A DNA stretch of 64,000 nt. Origin: Gammaproteobacteria bacterium (GTDB lineage: Bacteria > Pseudomonadota > Gammaproteobacteria > Steroidobacterales > Woeseiaceae). The first letter of the stretch is position 1, and every line of letters starts with the position of its first letter. A program made the position numbers and the translations under genes. The notes under the pieces were generated by a model. That model did no database searches. It was not told where the DNA came from and saw nothing but the letters and a program-made list of their open reading frames with translations. Below, one piece after another: positions 35,413 to 44,101 of this stretch. The DNA lies in the NCBI GenBank assembly GCA_030429005.1, contig JAUIDP010000002.1:62001-126000 (forward strand), in the 5' to 3' direction.

Positions 35413-37560
35413 ATTAACAAGCCATACAAGCACCCAATTCCCGGCCGCAACGCGCTGCTGGACTACCTGCAGGACATTGGCCGCCCGGTCAAGGCGGAGC
35501 GGATCATGTCGGACCTGGGACTCAAGGGGCAGCGTTCCCGCGGTCTGCTGGTCGATCGCCTGCACAAGATGATCCAGGCCGGCCAGGTTATCGAGAATCG
35601 TCGCGGCGAGTTTTGCCTGACGGCCAAGCTGGATCTTGTCACGGGGACCGTGTCAGGGCATCGCGACGGGTTTGGTTTCGTCATCCGCGAAGATGGCGGA
35701 GATGACGTCTACCTGTCAGCGCGGGAGATGCGCTCGGTATTCGACGGCGACCGCGTGGCAGTCAAGATCATTGGCCGTGACCGCCGCGGCAAACCCGAAG
35801 GCGACCTGGTTGAGGTCCTGCAGCGTGGTGTGCGCGAGGTGGCCGGGCAGTTTATCCGGGAGCGGGGAATCGGCCTGGTTATCCCGGACAATGCACGAAT
35901 TTCTCATCGCATCCTGATCGCAAAAGGTGAAACCGCCCGCGCCAGGCCGGGACAGATCGTCGTCGCGGAAATCCTCGATTACCCGTCGCAACACGCCCAG
36001 GCAACCGGTCGGGTGGTCCGCGTAATCGGCGACCCGAAGCAAAAAGGTATCGCGACGGAGATTGCGATCGAGTCGCACGGCATTCCAACCGCGTGGCCCC
36101 GGGCCGTGAAGGAGGAAATCCGCAAGGTCGGCAAGAGCGTGCCGACCTCGGCGAAAAAGGGACGGGTTGACCTGCGCGACACCCCGTTGATGACGATAGA
36201 CGGCAGTGATGCACGGGACTTCGATGATGCAGTTTATTGCGAACGCAAAGGTAAGGGCTGGCGGCTGCTGGTTGCAATCGCCGACGTTGCCCACTATGTA
36301 CAGCCTGGGACGGCGCTCGACAAGCAGGCGCTGACCCGCGGCACCTCGGTGTACTTTCCGGATCGGGTCGTGCCGATGTTGCCGGAAGTCCTGTCCAATG
36401 GCCTGTGTTCACTGAACCCGAAAGTGGATCGACTGTGCATGGTTTGCGAGATGCAGGTTGGCAACGACGGCAAGGTCACGCGCTCGAAATTCTTCGAGGC
36501 GGTCATGCGATCGGCCGCACGCCTGACCTACAGCCAGGTGGCGGATTTCCTCGATGGGCGGTCGCAACAGGCGGTTCCGAAGGCGTTGCATGGCGTCGCC
36601 AGGGAATTGCATGCCTTGTACAAGGCCTTTGCCAGGGCCAGGCAGCGTCGTGGGGCCATCGAACTGGACCTGCCGCAGACCCGGTTTGAACTGGGCAAGA
36701 AAGGCGAGATCACCGGCATCCAGGCCGTGCAACGCAACGATGCGCACCGGTTGATCGAGGAGTGCATGATTGCGGCAAATGTGCAGGCGGCAAAGTTCCT
36801 GCGCAAACACCGCATACCGGGACTGTATCGGGTGCACCCAAGGCCCGATGTCGAGCGTTTCGATGAGTTGCGCCTGTACCTGGTCTCGCTCGGGCTGAAA
36901 GTACCGCACTCGGAACACGTGAATTCGCAGCAATTCAATCGATTGCTGGAACAGGTCAGGGACCGGCCCGACAGCGCAGCGATTTCGATGGCGATGCTGC
37001 GGTCGCTGACCCACGCCGAGTACACACCGAACAACATCGGCCACTTTGGCCTGGGGCTCGACGCCTACGCACACTTCACGTCGCCAATCCGCCGCTATCC
37101 GGACCTGCTCGTGCACCGCGCCATTCGTCACATCGTCCGTGGCGGCAAGCCCGGTCGCTACGGCTACTCGCCGGGCGACATGGAACGCCTCGGTGCAATG
37201 ACGTCGGCAAGCGAGAAACGTGCCGAAGAGGCCACGCGCGAGGTCGAAGCCTGGTTGAAGTGCGAATTCATGGAAAACCGGATCGGCGAAGAGTTCGACG
37301 GCGTGATCACGGGCGTGACGAATTTTGGCCTGTTCGTACAGATCAGCGAGTTGCAGATCGACGGCCTGGTGCACGTCACGAGTCTTGCGAATGACTACTA
37401 TCACTACGAATCCGGGTCGCAGCGGCTGGTCGGCGAGCGCACGGGCAGGGTGTTTTCGCTGGGCGAGGCCATGCGCGTCAGGGTGCACCGTGTCGATCTC
37501 GACAGCCGCAAGATCGATTTCCGGCCGGTGAGCGGGCAGCAAGAGCGGAACAAGCGGTGA
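35413..37560 (+). CDS. rnr: Ribonuclease R (probable ATT start)
   Basis: 3'-to-5' exoribonuclease of structured RNA. From N-terminus: winged helix, cold-shock domains, RNB catalytic domain (DGSDARDFDDAVYC with the metal-binding aspartates; LPEVLSNGLCSLNP; RNDAHRLIEECMI; HFTSPIRRYPDL), C-terminal S1 domain (GVITGVTNFGLFVQI). The first ATG in frame, 35506, would lose about 31 residues including HPIPGRNALLDYL, which aligns with the NPIPSRE start of the winged helix in E. coli RNase R. The only suitable codon after the upstream TAA (35407) is ATT at 35413, with GAGG 7 bases before it. The product would be 715 residues; the lysine-rich tail of the E. coli enzyme is missing. Confidence 0.93.
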   Translation: MNKPYKHPIPGRNALLDYLQDIGRPVKAERIMSDLGLKGQRSRGLLVDRLHKMIQAGQVIENRRGEFCLTAKLDLVTGTVSGHRDGFGFVIREDGGDDVYLSAREMRSVFDGDRVAVKIIGRDRRGKPEGDLVEVLQRGVREVAGQFIRERGIGLVIPDNARISHRILIAKGETARARPGQIVVAEILDYPSQHAQATGRVVRVIGDPKQKGIATEIAIESHGIPTAWPRAVKEEIRKVGKSVPTSAKKGRVDLRDTPLMTIDGSDARDFDDAVYCERKGKGWRLLVAIADVAHYVQPGTALDKQALTRGTSVYFPDRVVPMLPEVLSNGLCSLNPKVDRLCMVCEMQVGNDGKVTRSKFFEAVMRSAARLTYSQVADFLDGRSQQAVPKALHGVARELHALYKAFARARQRRGAIELDLPQTRFELGKKGEITGIQAVQRNDAHRLIEECMIAANVQAAKFLRKHRIPGLYRVHPRPDVERFDELRLYLVSLGLKVPHSEHVNSQQFNRLLEQVRDRPDSAAISMAMLRSLTHAEYTPNNIGHFGLGLDAYAHFTSPIRRYPDLLVHRAIRHIVRGGKPGRYGYSPGDMERLGAMTSASEKRAEEATREVEAWLKCEFMENRIGEEFDGVITGVTNFGLFVQISELQIDGLVHVTSLANDYYHYESGSQRLVGERTGRVFSLGEAMRVRVHRVDLDSRKIDFRPVSGQQERNKR

Positions 37561-38321
37561 GCAAGTCCCGTTATGTGACCGGCCTGCGTGCCGTCGAACA
37601 GTTGCTGGCCGGTGATACCGCCGACGTCCGTCGTATCTACGCGGAATATCGAACAGCCAATCCGCGGGTGGAGGCCCTGATTGCCAGGGCGAACAGCAGC
37701 GGCATCGACATCCAGGCGGCGAACCGGGCTCGCTTGCAGCAGATCAGCGGTGAAAGCCGGCACCAGGGCATCGTTGCAGAGATCCGCCGCAGCACGAAGC
37801 TGGACGAGGCCGGCCTGCGATCGCTGGTCGAGGAGCGCCTGCAGGACAATGCTGCGAACCTGACGTTGCTGATGCTCGACGGGGTCCAGGATCCGCACAA
37901 TCTCGGCGCCTGCATGCGGACCGCCGACGCGGCCGGCGTGACGGCGATCATCGTGCCCCGGCACGGGGCAGCCGACCTCGGCCCGACCGTCAGCAAGGTT
38001 GCTGCCGGTGCCGCCGAGCAGTTGCCATTCGCCACGGTGGGCAACCTGGGGCGCGTACTTGGCTGGCTGGCCGAGTACGGCGTCGCCGCCGTCGGTACAA
38101 GTGACAAAGGGGACAGGAGCCTGTATGACGTCGACTTGCGGCGGCCCCTGGTACTGGTCATGGGGCGGGAGGAAACCGGCCTGAGCAAGGGCATCGCGGG
38201 TCGTTGTGCGGAACTGGTGCGACTGCCCATGCACGGCACCGTATCGAGCCTGAATGTCTCCGTCGCGACCGGCGTCTGCCTGTACGAGATCCTTCGCCAG
38301 CGGCGCGTCGAGAGCCCCTGA
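37557..38321 (+). CDS. rlmB: 23S rRNA (guanosine-2'-O-)-methyltransferase RlmB
   Basis: SpoU-family enzyme that methylates the ribose of G2251 of 23S rRNA with S-adenosylmethionine. The 254 residues contain the N-terminal substrate-binding domain (RYVTGLRAVEQLL), LLMLDGVQDPHNLGACMRTA (motif 1), LVMGREETGLSKG (motif 2) and LPMHGTVSSLNVSVATG (motif 3), with the trefoil-knot C-terminal fold. The GTG start overlaps the rnr stop by 4 bases (GTGA), the normal gene pair in gammaproteobacteria. Confidence 0.96.
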   Translation: MSKSRYVTGLRAVEQLLAGDTADVRRIYAEYRTANPRVEALIARANSSGIDIQAANRARLQQISGESRHQGIVAEIRRSTKLDEAGLRSLVEERLQDNAANLTLLMLDGVQDPHNLGACMRTADAAGVTAIIVPRHGAADLGPTVSKVAAGAAEQLPFATVGNLGRVLGWLAEYGVAAVGTSDKGDRSLYDVDLRRPLVLVMGREETGLSKGIAGRCAELVRLPMHGTVSSLNVSVATGVCLYEILRQRRVESP

Positions 38322-38325
38322 CGGC

Positions 38326-38354
38326 TTGCGCCGCGGCATGGCAGGGGGTAGGAT
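38326..38354 (+). promoter_or_regulatory. Promoter of the rpsF-rpsR-rplI operon
   Basis: TTGCGC at 38326-38331 and TAGGAT at 38349-38354 are separated by 17 bases, in the 170-base gap after rlmB. It would give a leader of about 130 bases, enough for the regulatory hairpins before rpsF. Pattern match only. Confidence 0.5.
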
Positions 38355-38440
38355 GCGCGTCCCTGCCAAAATGCAGGACAGCCGCATGGCTGGAACTCTT
38401 GCCACACCGGGCAGCCGGGTGGCTCTGATCCGGAGAGGCG

Positions 38441-38492
38441 CCTTGTCATGGTGACAACGCGGCCGCCGGGTTTTAATCCACAAGGGTAAAAA
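38441..38492 (+). promoter_or_regulatory. rpsF leader: probable S6:S18-binding autoregulatory motif
   Basis: CCTTGT at 38441-38446 can pair with ACAAGG at 38480-38485, and the second half holds the AAGG ribosome binding site of rpsF. The enclosed loop has GGCCGCCGGG, including the unpaired CCG expected of the S6:S18 target described in other bacteria. A competing hairpin, TTGTCA/TGACAA (38443-38448 with 38452-38457), would free the ribosome binding site. Binding by S6:S18 is inference from family knowledge. Confidence 0.5.
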
Positions 38493-39043
38493 TGAGACAC
38501 TACGAAATCGTGTTTCTGGTCCACCCTGACCAGAGCGAGCAGGTGCCTGCCATGGTTGAGAAATACCATGGCATCGTGACCGGTTCAGGCGGTGCCGTGC
38601 ATCGCAGCGAAGACTGGGGCCGCCGCCAGCTGGCCCATCCGATCAGCAAGGTTCACAAAGCGCACTATGTGCTGCTCAACGTCGAGTGTGGCCGGGATGC
38701 GCTCGAAGAGATCAAGGGCGCCTTCCGCTTTAACGACGCTGTCCTCAGGAACCTGATTATTTCCCGCGACAAAGCCGTCACCGAGGCGTCGCCCATGGCC
38801 GTTGCCGTAGCCGAAGAAAAGGCGAAAGAACGCGAAGCGCAGGAGCGCCGCGACGCGAAGGCCGCTGCAGAATCCGCTATGCGCGCGGACGAACCGGAAA
38901 AGGAAGAATCGGCGAAGGTCGAGTCTGAGAAGGACGAAGCGGCACAAGACGCGGAAGCCGGGGACGCTGCGGCGGAGCCAGCGGCTGAGTCGCCAACAAC
39001 AACTGACGATGCGGCTGCAGAGCCGATCGAAAAAACCGCCTGA
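38492..39043 (+). CDS. rpsF: 30S ribosomal protein S6, with long acidic tail
   Basis: Binds 16S rRNA together with S18 in the 30S platform. The first ~100 residues are the S6 fold: [42 protein letters not shown] and [12 protein letters not shown]. The 183-residue length is longer than usual (about 130 in E. coli) due to a low-complexity C-terminal tail of Ala, Glu, Asp and Lys (about 105-183). The ribosome binding site is in the leader stem. rpsR follows 10 bases after the stop. Confidence 0.97.
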   Translation: MRHYEIVFLVHPDQSEQVPAMVEKYHGIVTGSGGAVHRSEDWGRRQLAHPISKVHKAHYVLLNVECGRDALEEIKGAFRFNDAVLRNLIISRDKAVTEASPMAVAVAEEKAKEREAQERRDAKAAAESAMRADEPEKEESAKVESEKDEAAQDAEAGDAAAEPAAESPTTTDDAAAEPIEKTA

Positions 39044-39053
39044 GGAGCACAAC

Positions 39054-39278
39054 ATGAGTCGTTATTCACGCAGGCGTAAATATTGCCGTTTTACTGCAGA
39101 GAAGATTGAAGAAATCGACTACAAGGATCTCAATCTGCTGAAGGCCTATGTCACGGAGACCGGCAAGATTGTGCCGAGCCGGATTACCGGTACCAAGGCA
39201 CACTATCAGCGGCAATTGTCGACCGCAGTCAAACGGGCACGGTACCTGGCTCTGCTGCCATACACAGACCGGCACTGA
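39054..39278 (+). CDS. rpsR: 30S ribosomal protein S18
   Basis: Partner of S6 in the 30S subunit. The 74 residues include [40 protein letters not shown] and [15 protein letters not shown], all diagnostic. ATG at 39054 follows a TGAGGAG ribosome binding site that overlaps the rpsF stop; an earlier in-frame start at 39009 lies inside rpsF. priB, found between rpsF and rpsR in enterobacteria, is absent. The DUF2232 membrane gene follows. Confidence 0.98.
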   Translation: MSRYSRRRKYCRFTAEKIEEIDYKDLNLLKAYVTETGKIVPSRITGTKAHYQRQLSTAVKRARYLALLPYTDRH

Positions 39279-39297
39279 GTCGCATCCGGATCGAGCG

Positions 39298-40188
39298 ATG
39301 CAGTCAGTAGCTGCATGGCTGCTAGCCCGGCCGCAAAACGCCGTCTTCGCACTGGCTTTCGCTATGCTGGTGCCGGGGCTGGCTTTGTTCAGCGGGGCAA
39401 TTTTGCTGATGGTGGTGCTGCAGCAGGGCTGGCAACGTGGCGCGCTGGTGGCGGTACTGGCCGCGGTGGTGCTGGTTGTCGCGGCGGCGATCATCAGCTC
39501 GGCGTCGTTGCAGGTGCTGGCGCAGGTCGTGTCGATGTGGGTGCCGGTGCTGCTCCTGTCTGTCGTCATGCGGTCAACACGTTCGCTGACACTGACATTG
39601 CAGCTGACGGTTATTTTCGTTGTCGTCGGGGCATGCCTGTTCACCGTCCTGATGAACGACCCGGTCAGCTACTGGCAACAGGTCGTCGCGACGGATCCGC
39701 TGCTGCGGGGCCTGGAGCCGCAGTTGCAGGCATGGAAATCGGCAATCGGCGCAACGGATGTGCAGTTCGCCGGCGTCATGACAACCATGTACGCGATCGG
39801 CTTCTGGTTCGGCCTGGTGATCGTTACATTGCTGGGTTACTGGCTGTATATGCAGGTACCGGGCAATTCGCCTGATTTCGGGCGTTTTCGCGACTTGAAT
39901 TTTGGTCGTGTAATTGCGTTGCTGCTGGCTGTCGCGTCGGTCGCCGGTTTTGTCAGCAACGCGGTTTGGATACAGATTGTTGCATTCATCCTGTTCGCCG
40001 TGTTCTGGCTGCAGGGCGCGGCGATCGCACACTGGCTGCGAAGCATAGGCAAGTTGCCGGTGTTTGGTGTTGTTGCCATGTACGCACTGACGGTGGTGTT
40101 GCCCCAGTACGTATTTTCGGCAGTGGCAGTGGTCGGTTATACGGACGCATGGTTCAATTTCAGGGATCGTGTGGCCAGACAACAGTAA
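39298..40188 (+). CDS. DUF2232 (YybS-like) integral membrane protein
   Basis: The 296-residue protein has about eight hydrophobic helices and few charged loops. A DUF2232/YybS-type membrane protein between rpsR and rplI is common in beta- and gammaproteobacteria, and the overall helix pattern (with QNAVFALAFAMLVPGLALFS at the N-terminus) agrees. The function is not established. ATG at 39298 is preferred to an in-frame start at 39148 within rpsR. It is 19 bases after rpsR and 14 bases before rplI, hence part of the same operon. Confidence 0.75.
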   Translation: MQSVAAWLLARPQNAVFALAFAMLVPGLALFSGAILLMVVLQQGWQRGALVAVLAAVVLVVAAAIISSASLQVLAQVVSMWVPVLLLSVVMRSTRSLTLTLQLTVIFVVVGACLFTVLMNDPVSYWQQVVATDPLLRGLEPQLQAWKSAIGATDVQFAGVMTTMYAIGFWFGLVIVTLLGYWLYMQVPGNSPDFGRFRDLNFGRVIALLLAVASVAGFVSNAVWIQIVAFILFAVFWLQGAAIAHWLRSIGKLPVFGVVAMYALTVVLPQYVFSAVAVVGYTDAWFNFRDRVARQQ

Positions 40189-40202
40189 ATGAAGGACTTG
40201 AA

Positions 40203-40652
40203 ATGAACGTCATTCTTTTGGACAACGTTGAGAATCTCGGCACGATTGGCGACCTCGTCAAAGTGAAACCCGGCTATGGCAGGAACTTCCTGATTCCTCA
40301 GGGCAAGGCTGCCCTGGCGACTCCGGAGAACATCAAGGAGATCGAAACACGCCGCGCCGAACTGGAAAAGGCGGCTGCCGAGGAGCTGGCGGCGGCAAAA
40401 TCCCGCGCCAAGGCAATCGACGGCGTCGAACTCGTGGTCGCAGCGAACGCGGGCAGCGAAGACAAGCTGTTTGGTTCGGTTGGCCCGATCGACATCGTTG
40501 AAGGCCTCAAGGAGATCCAGATCGAGGTCGAGCGCAGCGAAGTACGCATGCCGGACGGGCCAATTCACGAACTCGGCGAGTACGACATCGGTGTGCACCT
40601 GCACACTGACGTCGACGCGGTCATCAAACTGCGGGTAGTTGCAGCGGAATAG
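40203..40652 (+). CDS. rplI: 50S ribosomal protein L9
   Basis: Extended two-domain 23S rRNA-binding protein that affects frame maintenance. The 149 residues start MNVILLDNVENLGTIGDLVKVKPGYGRNFLIP, the L9 signature, followed by the long connecting helix and the C-terminal domain (KLFGSVGPIDIVEGL, HELGEYDIGVHLH). ATG at 40203 follows AAGGACTTGAA. It ends the rpsF operon; dnaB follows after 71 bases that include its own promoter. Confidence 0.97.
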   Translation: MNVILLDNVENLGTIGDLVKVKPGYGRNFLIPQGKAALATPENIKEIETRRAELEKAAAEELAAAKSRAKAIDGVELVVAANAGSEDKLFGSVGPIDIVEGLKEIQIEVERSEVRMPDGPIHELGEYDIGVHLHTDVDAVIKLRVVAAE

Positions 40653-40662
40653 TCGCCTGTCG

Positions 40663-40689
40663 TTCGACGTTTTCGAAACGTGCTATAAA
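40663..40689 (+). promoter_or_regulatory. Probable dnaB promoter (extended -10)
   Basis: TGC-TATAAA (40681-40689) is an extended -10 element, with a weak -35 TTCGAC at 40663-40668 and a 15-base spacer. The inverted repeat ACGTTT-TCG-AAACGT (40667-40681) lies over the spacer and may be an operator or a weak hairpin. It is located in the rplI-dnaB gap. Confidence 0.5.
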
Positions 40690-40723
40690 TAGGGGCCTGT
40701 TGATCCGGCCGGAGAAAGCCTGA

Positions 40724-42121
40724 ATGGTGCGAGCACTGGATGATGGAGTACCTGGCGGAGGCGCCGAGAAGCGCCTCAAGGTACCGCCGAATTCCATCGA
40801 AGCCGAGCAGTCACTGCTCGGTGGGCTCATGCTGGATCACAAATCCTGGGACAAGGTCGCTGACGTCGTCGCCGCCGCCGACTTCTATCGCAAGGACCAC
40901 CGGCTGATTTTCTCGGCCATCGCGGCCCTGGCCGAGGCAGCGAACCCAAGCGATGTCGTGACGGTTTCCGAATGGCTGGATAACAACGGCCAGTTGGAAG
41001 AAGCGGGCGGCCTGGAGTACCTCGCGACTCTGGCCAATGAGACACCGGGCGCGGCCAACGCCCGTTCCTATGCGCAGATTCTGCGCGAGCGCTCAATGTT
41101 GCGCTCGCTGATCACCGCCGGCAATGAAATCAGCGGTGCGGCATTTGCAACCGAAGGCCGGAGTGCCGCCGAGATCGTCGACGAGGCAGAACGCCTCGTG
41201 TTCGAAATTGCGGAATCCGGGGCGCGCGGTAAATCCGGCTTCAAGCCGCTCAAGGACATCCTGCCGGATGCGGTGGACCGGATCGACATGCTTCACCAGT
41301 CGGACGGCGACATCACCGGAATTTCAACCGGCTACACCGAGTTCGACAAACTGACTGCCGGACTGCAGCCCGGGGACCTGGTCATCATCGCCGGCAGACC
41401 GTCGATGGGCAAAACCACCTTTGCTGTGAATATTGCCGAGAACGCGGCAATCGGTTCAAAAATACCGACAGCAATCTATTCGATGGAAATGCCGGCCCAG
41501 CAGCTGGCGTTTCGCATGATTTCTTCGCTCGGCAGGGTGGACCAGACCCACCTTCGGACCGGCCGCTTCCCCGACGAGGACTGGTCGCGCATCAACACGG
41601 CCGTTCAGCTGATGTCTGAGGCACCGATATTCATTGACGATACGGCGGGACTGTCACCCACCGAGATTCGGGCGCGTGCGCGTCGATTGCAGCGCGAGCA
41701 CGGGCTCGGGTTGATCGTCATCGATTACCTGCAGTTGATGACGGTGCCCGGCAACACTGAAAACCGTGCGACCGAGATCTCCGAGATTTCGCGCTCGCTC
41801 AAGGCGCTGGCCAAGGAGTTGTCAGTGCCGGTCATCGCGCTGTCGCAGCTCAATCGCAGCGTCGAGCAGCGGACCGACAAGCGGCCCGTAATGTCCGATT
41901 TGCGCGAGTCGGGCGCCATCGAGCAGGACGCCGACATGATTGTCTTCATCTACCGCGAGGAGGTGTACAACCAGGACACACCTCGCAAGGGCATAGCCGA
42001 CATCGCCGTGGCGAAACAGCGCAATGGCCCGATCGGTGATTTCCCGCTGACGTTCGTGGGGCGCTACACGAAATTCGAGAACTGGGTGCCCGACACATAC
42101 GCGGAAGAGGGTTATCCGTGA
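40724..42121 (+). CDS. dnaB: Replicative DNA helicase DnaB
   Basis: Hexameric helicase that unwinds DNA ahead of the replication fork. The 465 residues have the N-terminal DnaB domain (PPNSIEAEQSLLGGLMLD), a linker and the RecA-like C-terminal ATPase: GRPSMGKTTFAVNIAENA (Walker A), IVIDYLQLM (Walker B), ALSQLNRSVEQR and MSDLRESGAIEQDADMI. No intein insertion is present. The stop overlaps the alr start by 4 bases (GTGA). Confidence 0.98.
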   Translation: MVRALDDGVPGGGAEKRLKVPPNSIEAEQSLLGGLMLDHKSWDKVADVVAAADFYRKDHRLIFSAIAALAEAANPSDVVTVSEWLDNNGQLEEAGGLEYLATLANETPGAANARSYAQILRERSMLRSLITAGNEISGAAFATEGRSAAEIVDEAERLVFEIAESGARGKSGFKPLKDILPDAVDRIDMLHQSDGDITGISTGYTEFDKLTAGLQPGDLVIIAGRPSMGKTTFAVNIAENAAIGSKIPTAIYSMEMPAQQLAFRMISSLGRVDQTHLRTGRFPDEDWSRINTAVQLMSEAPIFIDDTAGLSPTEIRARARRLQREHGLGLIVIDYLQLMTVPGNTENRATEISEISRSLKALAKELSVPVIALSQLNRSVEQRTDKRPVMSDLRESGAIEQDADMIVFIYREEVYNQDTPRKGIADIAVAKQRNGPIGDFPLTFVGRYTKFENWVPDTYAEEGYP

Positions 42122-43194
42122 CCTTTGGAGCACGGGCACTCATCCGGCTCGATGCGCTACAACACAACCTGCGAGTCATCCGTAACGCCTGCCCCGGCAA
42201 CCGGATCATGGCCGTGATCAAGGCCAATGCCTACGGACACGGCATGGTGCCGGTTGCGCAGAGTATCCGCGATGTGGATGCCTTCGCCGTCGCACGGCTC
42301 GCAGAAGCACAGGAACTGCGAGCGGCCGGCATCGAGACACCGGTCGTGCTGCTGGCTGGCGTATTCAGCGAAGCAGAGCTGGACGAAGCAATCACCCAGG
42401 GTTTTCAGCTCGTGGTCCATTGCCGGGAGCAGCTCGAACTGCTCGCACAGCATCGTGGCGGCGAAGCCGTCGTCTGGCTGAAGTTTGATACCGGCATGAA
42501 TCGCCTGGGGTTCGACCCTGCTGACTTTCGCGAGCTCGTCGAACGGCTGAAAAACTGCAGAAGCGTTGCCGAGCTACGACTGATGAGCCACCTTGCCAGC
42601 GCCGATGAGCGCGACAATGCAGCCACGGTCCGGCAACTCGAAATCTTCACCGCCATGGCCGAGGATTTTCCAGGCGCAGTCAGCGTGGCGAATTCGGCGG
42701 GTGCGCTCGCCTGGCCCGGCCTGGCCGGCGACGTCTGGGTCCGCACCGGCATCCTGCTGTTCGGCCTGTCACCATTTGCCGATCGTACAGCCGCAGAACT
42801 GGGCTTGCGGCCGGTCATGCAATTCGAAGCACGGCTGATCGCCAAAAAGCCGCTGGCAAAAGGCGCACTGGTGGGTTATGGCGGCCGCTACGAGGCGCCT
42901 GCAGACAGTGTGCTCGGTATCATCTCGGCCGGCTACGGCGACGGCTATACGCGACATTTCAGGAGCGGCACGCCGGTGCTGATCAACGGCCGCAAGGTGC
43001 CGCTGATTGGTAATGTATCCATGGACATGATTGCCGTCGACCTGGGTGCCGACGCAGGTGATTGCGTTGGCGACGTCGCAACACTGTGGGGCGACGGCTT
43101 GCCGGTCGAAGAAGTTGCGCCGTGGGCCGATGCATTGCCCTACGATCTGGTCTGCGGCGTCATGAACCGCGAGGCGTCAGAAATCGTTCAGTAG
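42118..43194 (+). CDS. alr: Alanine racemase
   Basis: PLP enzyme that makes D-alanine for peptidoglycan. The 358 residues show the PLP lysine in MAVIKANAYGHG (Lys34), KFDTGMNRLGF, MSHLASADERDN, the tyrosine loop AGYGDGYTR, and NVSMDMIAVDLG. The TIM-barrel and C-terminal beta domains are complete. The GTG start overlaps the dnaB stop. It converges on the FHA gene with 16 bases between. Confidence 0.97.
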   Translation: MTFGARALIRLDALQHNLRVIRNACPGNRIMAVIKANAYGHGMVPVAQSIRDVDAFAVARLAEAQELRAAGIETPVVLLAGVFSEAELDEAITQGFQLVVHCREQLELLAQHRGGEAVVWLKFDTGMNRLGFDPADFRELVERLKNCRSVAELRLMSHLASADERDNAATVRQLEIFTAMAEDFPGAVSVANSAGALAWPGLAGDVWVRTGILLFGLSPFADRTAAELGLRPVMQFEARLIAKKPLAKGALVGYGGRYEAPADSVLGIISAGYGDGYTRHFRSGTPVLINGRKVPLIGNVSMDMIAVDLGADAGDCVGDVATLWGDGLPVEEVAPWADALPYDLVCGVMNREASEIVQ

Positions 43195-43210
43195 CGGACG
43201 TTCGCCGCGT

Positions 43211-44089
43211 TCAGGAAACGAAAAAGCCCATCTTGACGCCAGCCAGCTGCACGACATCGTTGTCGGTCAGCTTGCGCGCCTGGGCACCGATCGGCTGGCC
43301 ATTGACCAATGGGAAGTCGTCGGGCTTGCCCGATTCGACATGCACAATGTAGTAGCCTTCAGCGCGGCGGGTGACCGCGGCAACCTGCACGCCGGGCCGG
43401 CCCAGCGTTGTCAGGGCCTTCGTCAATTCGAGCTCACGGCCGGCAAAAGCGCCGCTCAGGACCTGCAACTTGGCCATCGGCAATGCATTCGGGATGTTCT
43501 TCGGATCGACGCCGGCGGTGGTTTCGGTATGGGCGGCAGGTTCAGCGACCGGGGCAACCTGTTCGTACTGTGGCCGTGCCGGTGGCGCGTCATCCAGCGC
43601 GGCTGCGTCCTCAGGATCGAGTTTGACGTTGGCACTCGGGCTGGCGTCGGCTGTGTCGGCTTCGCCGGCTTCAGCGGATGCTGCCGCCTCGGCCGCCGCG
43701 GCGTCGGCCGCTGCTTCCGCTTTGGCCAGTTGTGCGGTGTTCTGTTGTCCGGCAGGGATCACCATGGTTTTCTCGAACTCATCCTGCTCCGGTTCATTGA
43801 CCTGCTGGTCGGAGAACCTTAGCTGGTGATGACCGATCGTGATGACATCGCCATGCTGCAAGGCGTGTTTCTTGATCAGCTTGCCGTTGACATAGGTCCC
43901 GTTCGTGCTGTTCAGGTCTTCGAGAAACGAGTCGTTCAGGATGTTGATGATCAGCGAGTGGTGGCCGCTGACGGCGGGGTTGTCTATGCGAACGTCGTTA
44001 TCTGGCAAACGCCCGATCGTGTAACGCTCTTTCGTCATGTTGTATTCAGCCAGAACCTGGTTGTCCAGACTAAGAATTAAGCGTGCCAT
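43211..44089 (-). CDS. Double-FHA-domain phosphopeptide-binding protein
   Basis: The 292-residue cytosolic protein has a good FHA domain at the N-terminus (about 20-95): YTIGRLPDNDVRI, VSGHHSLI and LNSTNGTYVNG supply the Arg, Ser, His and Asn that grip a phosphothreonine. A central Ala/Glu-rich linker (about 105-205) leads to a second, divergent FHA (about 210-292) that has kept LGRPG and LVNGQPI but lost the SxxH motif. It is the last gene of the kinase-phosphatase-FHA transcript, 12 bases after the PP2C gene, and is probably the phosphorylated output or scaffold. Confidence 0.85.
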   Translation of the reverse strand: MARLILSLDNQVLAEYNMTKERYTIGRLPDNDVRIDNPAVSGHHSLIINILNDSFLEDLNSTNGTYVNGKLIKKHALQHGDVITIGHHQLRFSDQQVNEPEQDEFEKTMVIPAGQQNTAQLAKAEAAADAAAAEAAASAEAGEADTADASPSANVKLDPEDAAALDDAPPARPQYEQVAPVAEPAAHTETTAGVDPKNIPNALPMAKLQVLSGAFAGRELELTKALTTLGRPGVQVAAVTRRAEGYYIVHVESGKPDDFPLVNGQPIGAQARKLTDNDVVQLAGVKMGFFVS

Positions 44090-44101
44090 GAATTTGATCT
44101 C

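Noticed and set aside
36409-37542. 377-codon open frame on the - strand opposite rnr
   Set aside because: Shadow of rnr, whose RNB and S1 motifs are complete on the + strand.
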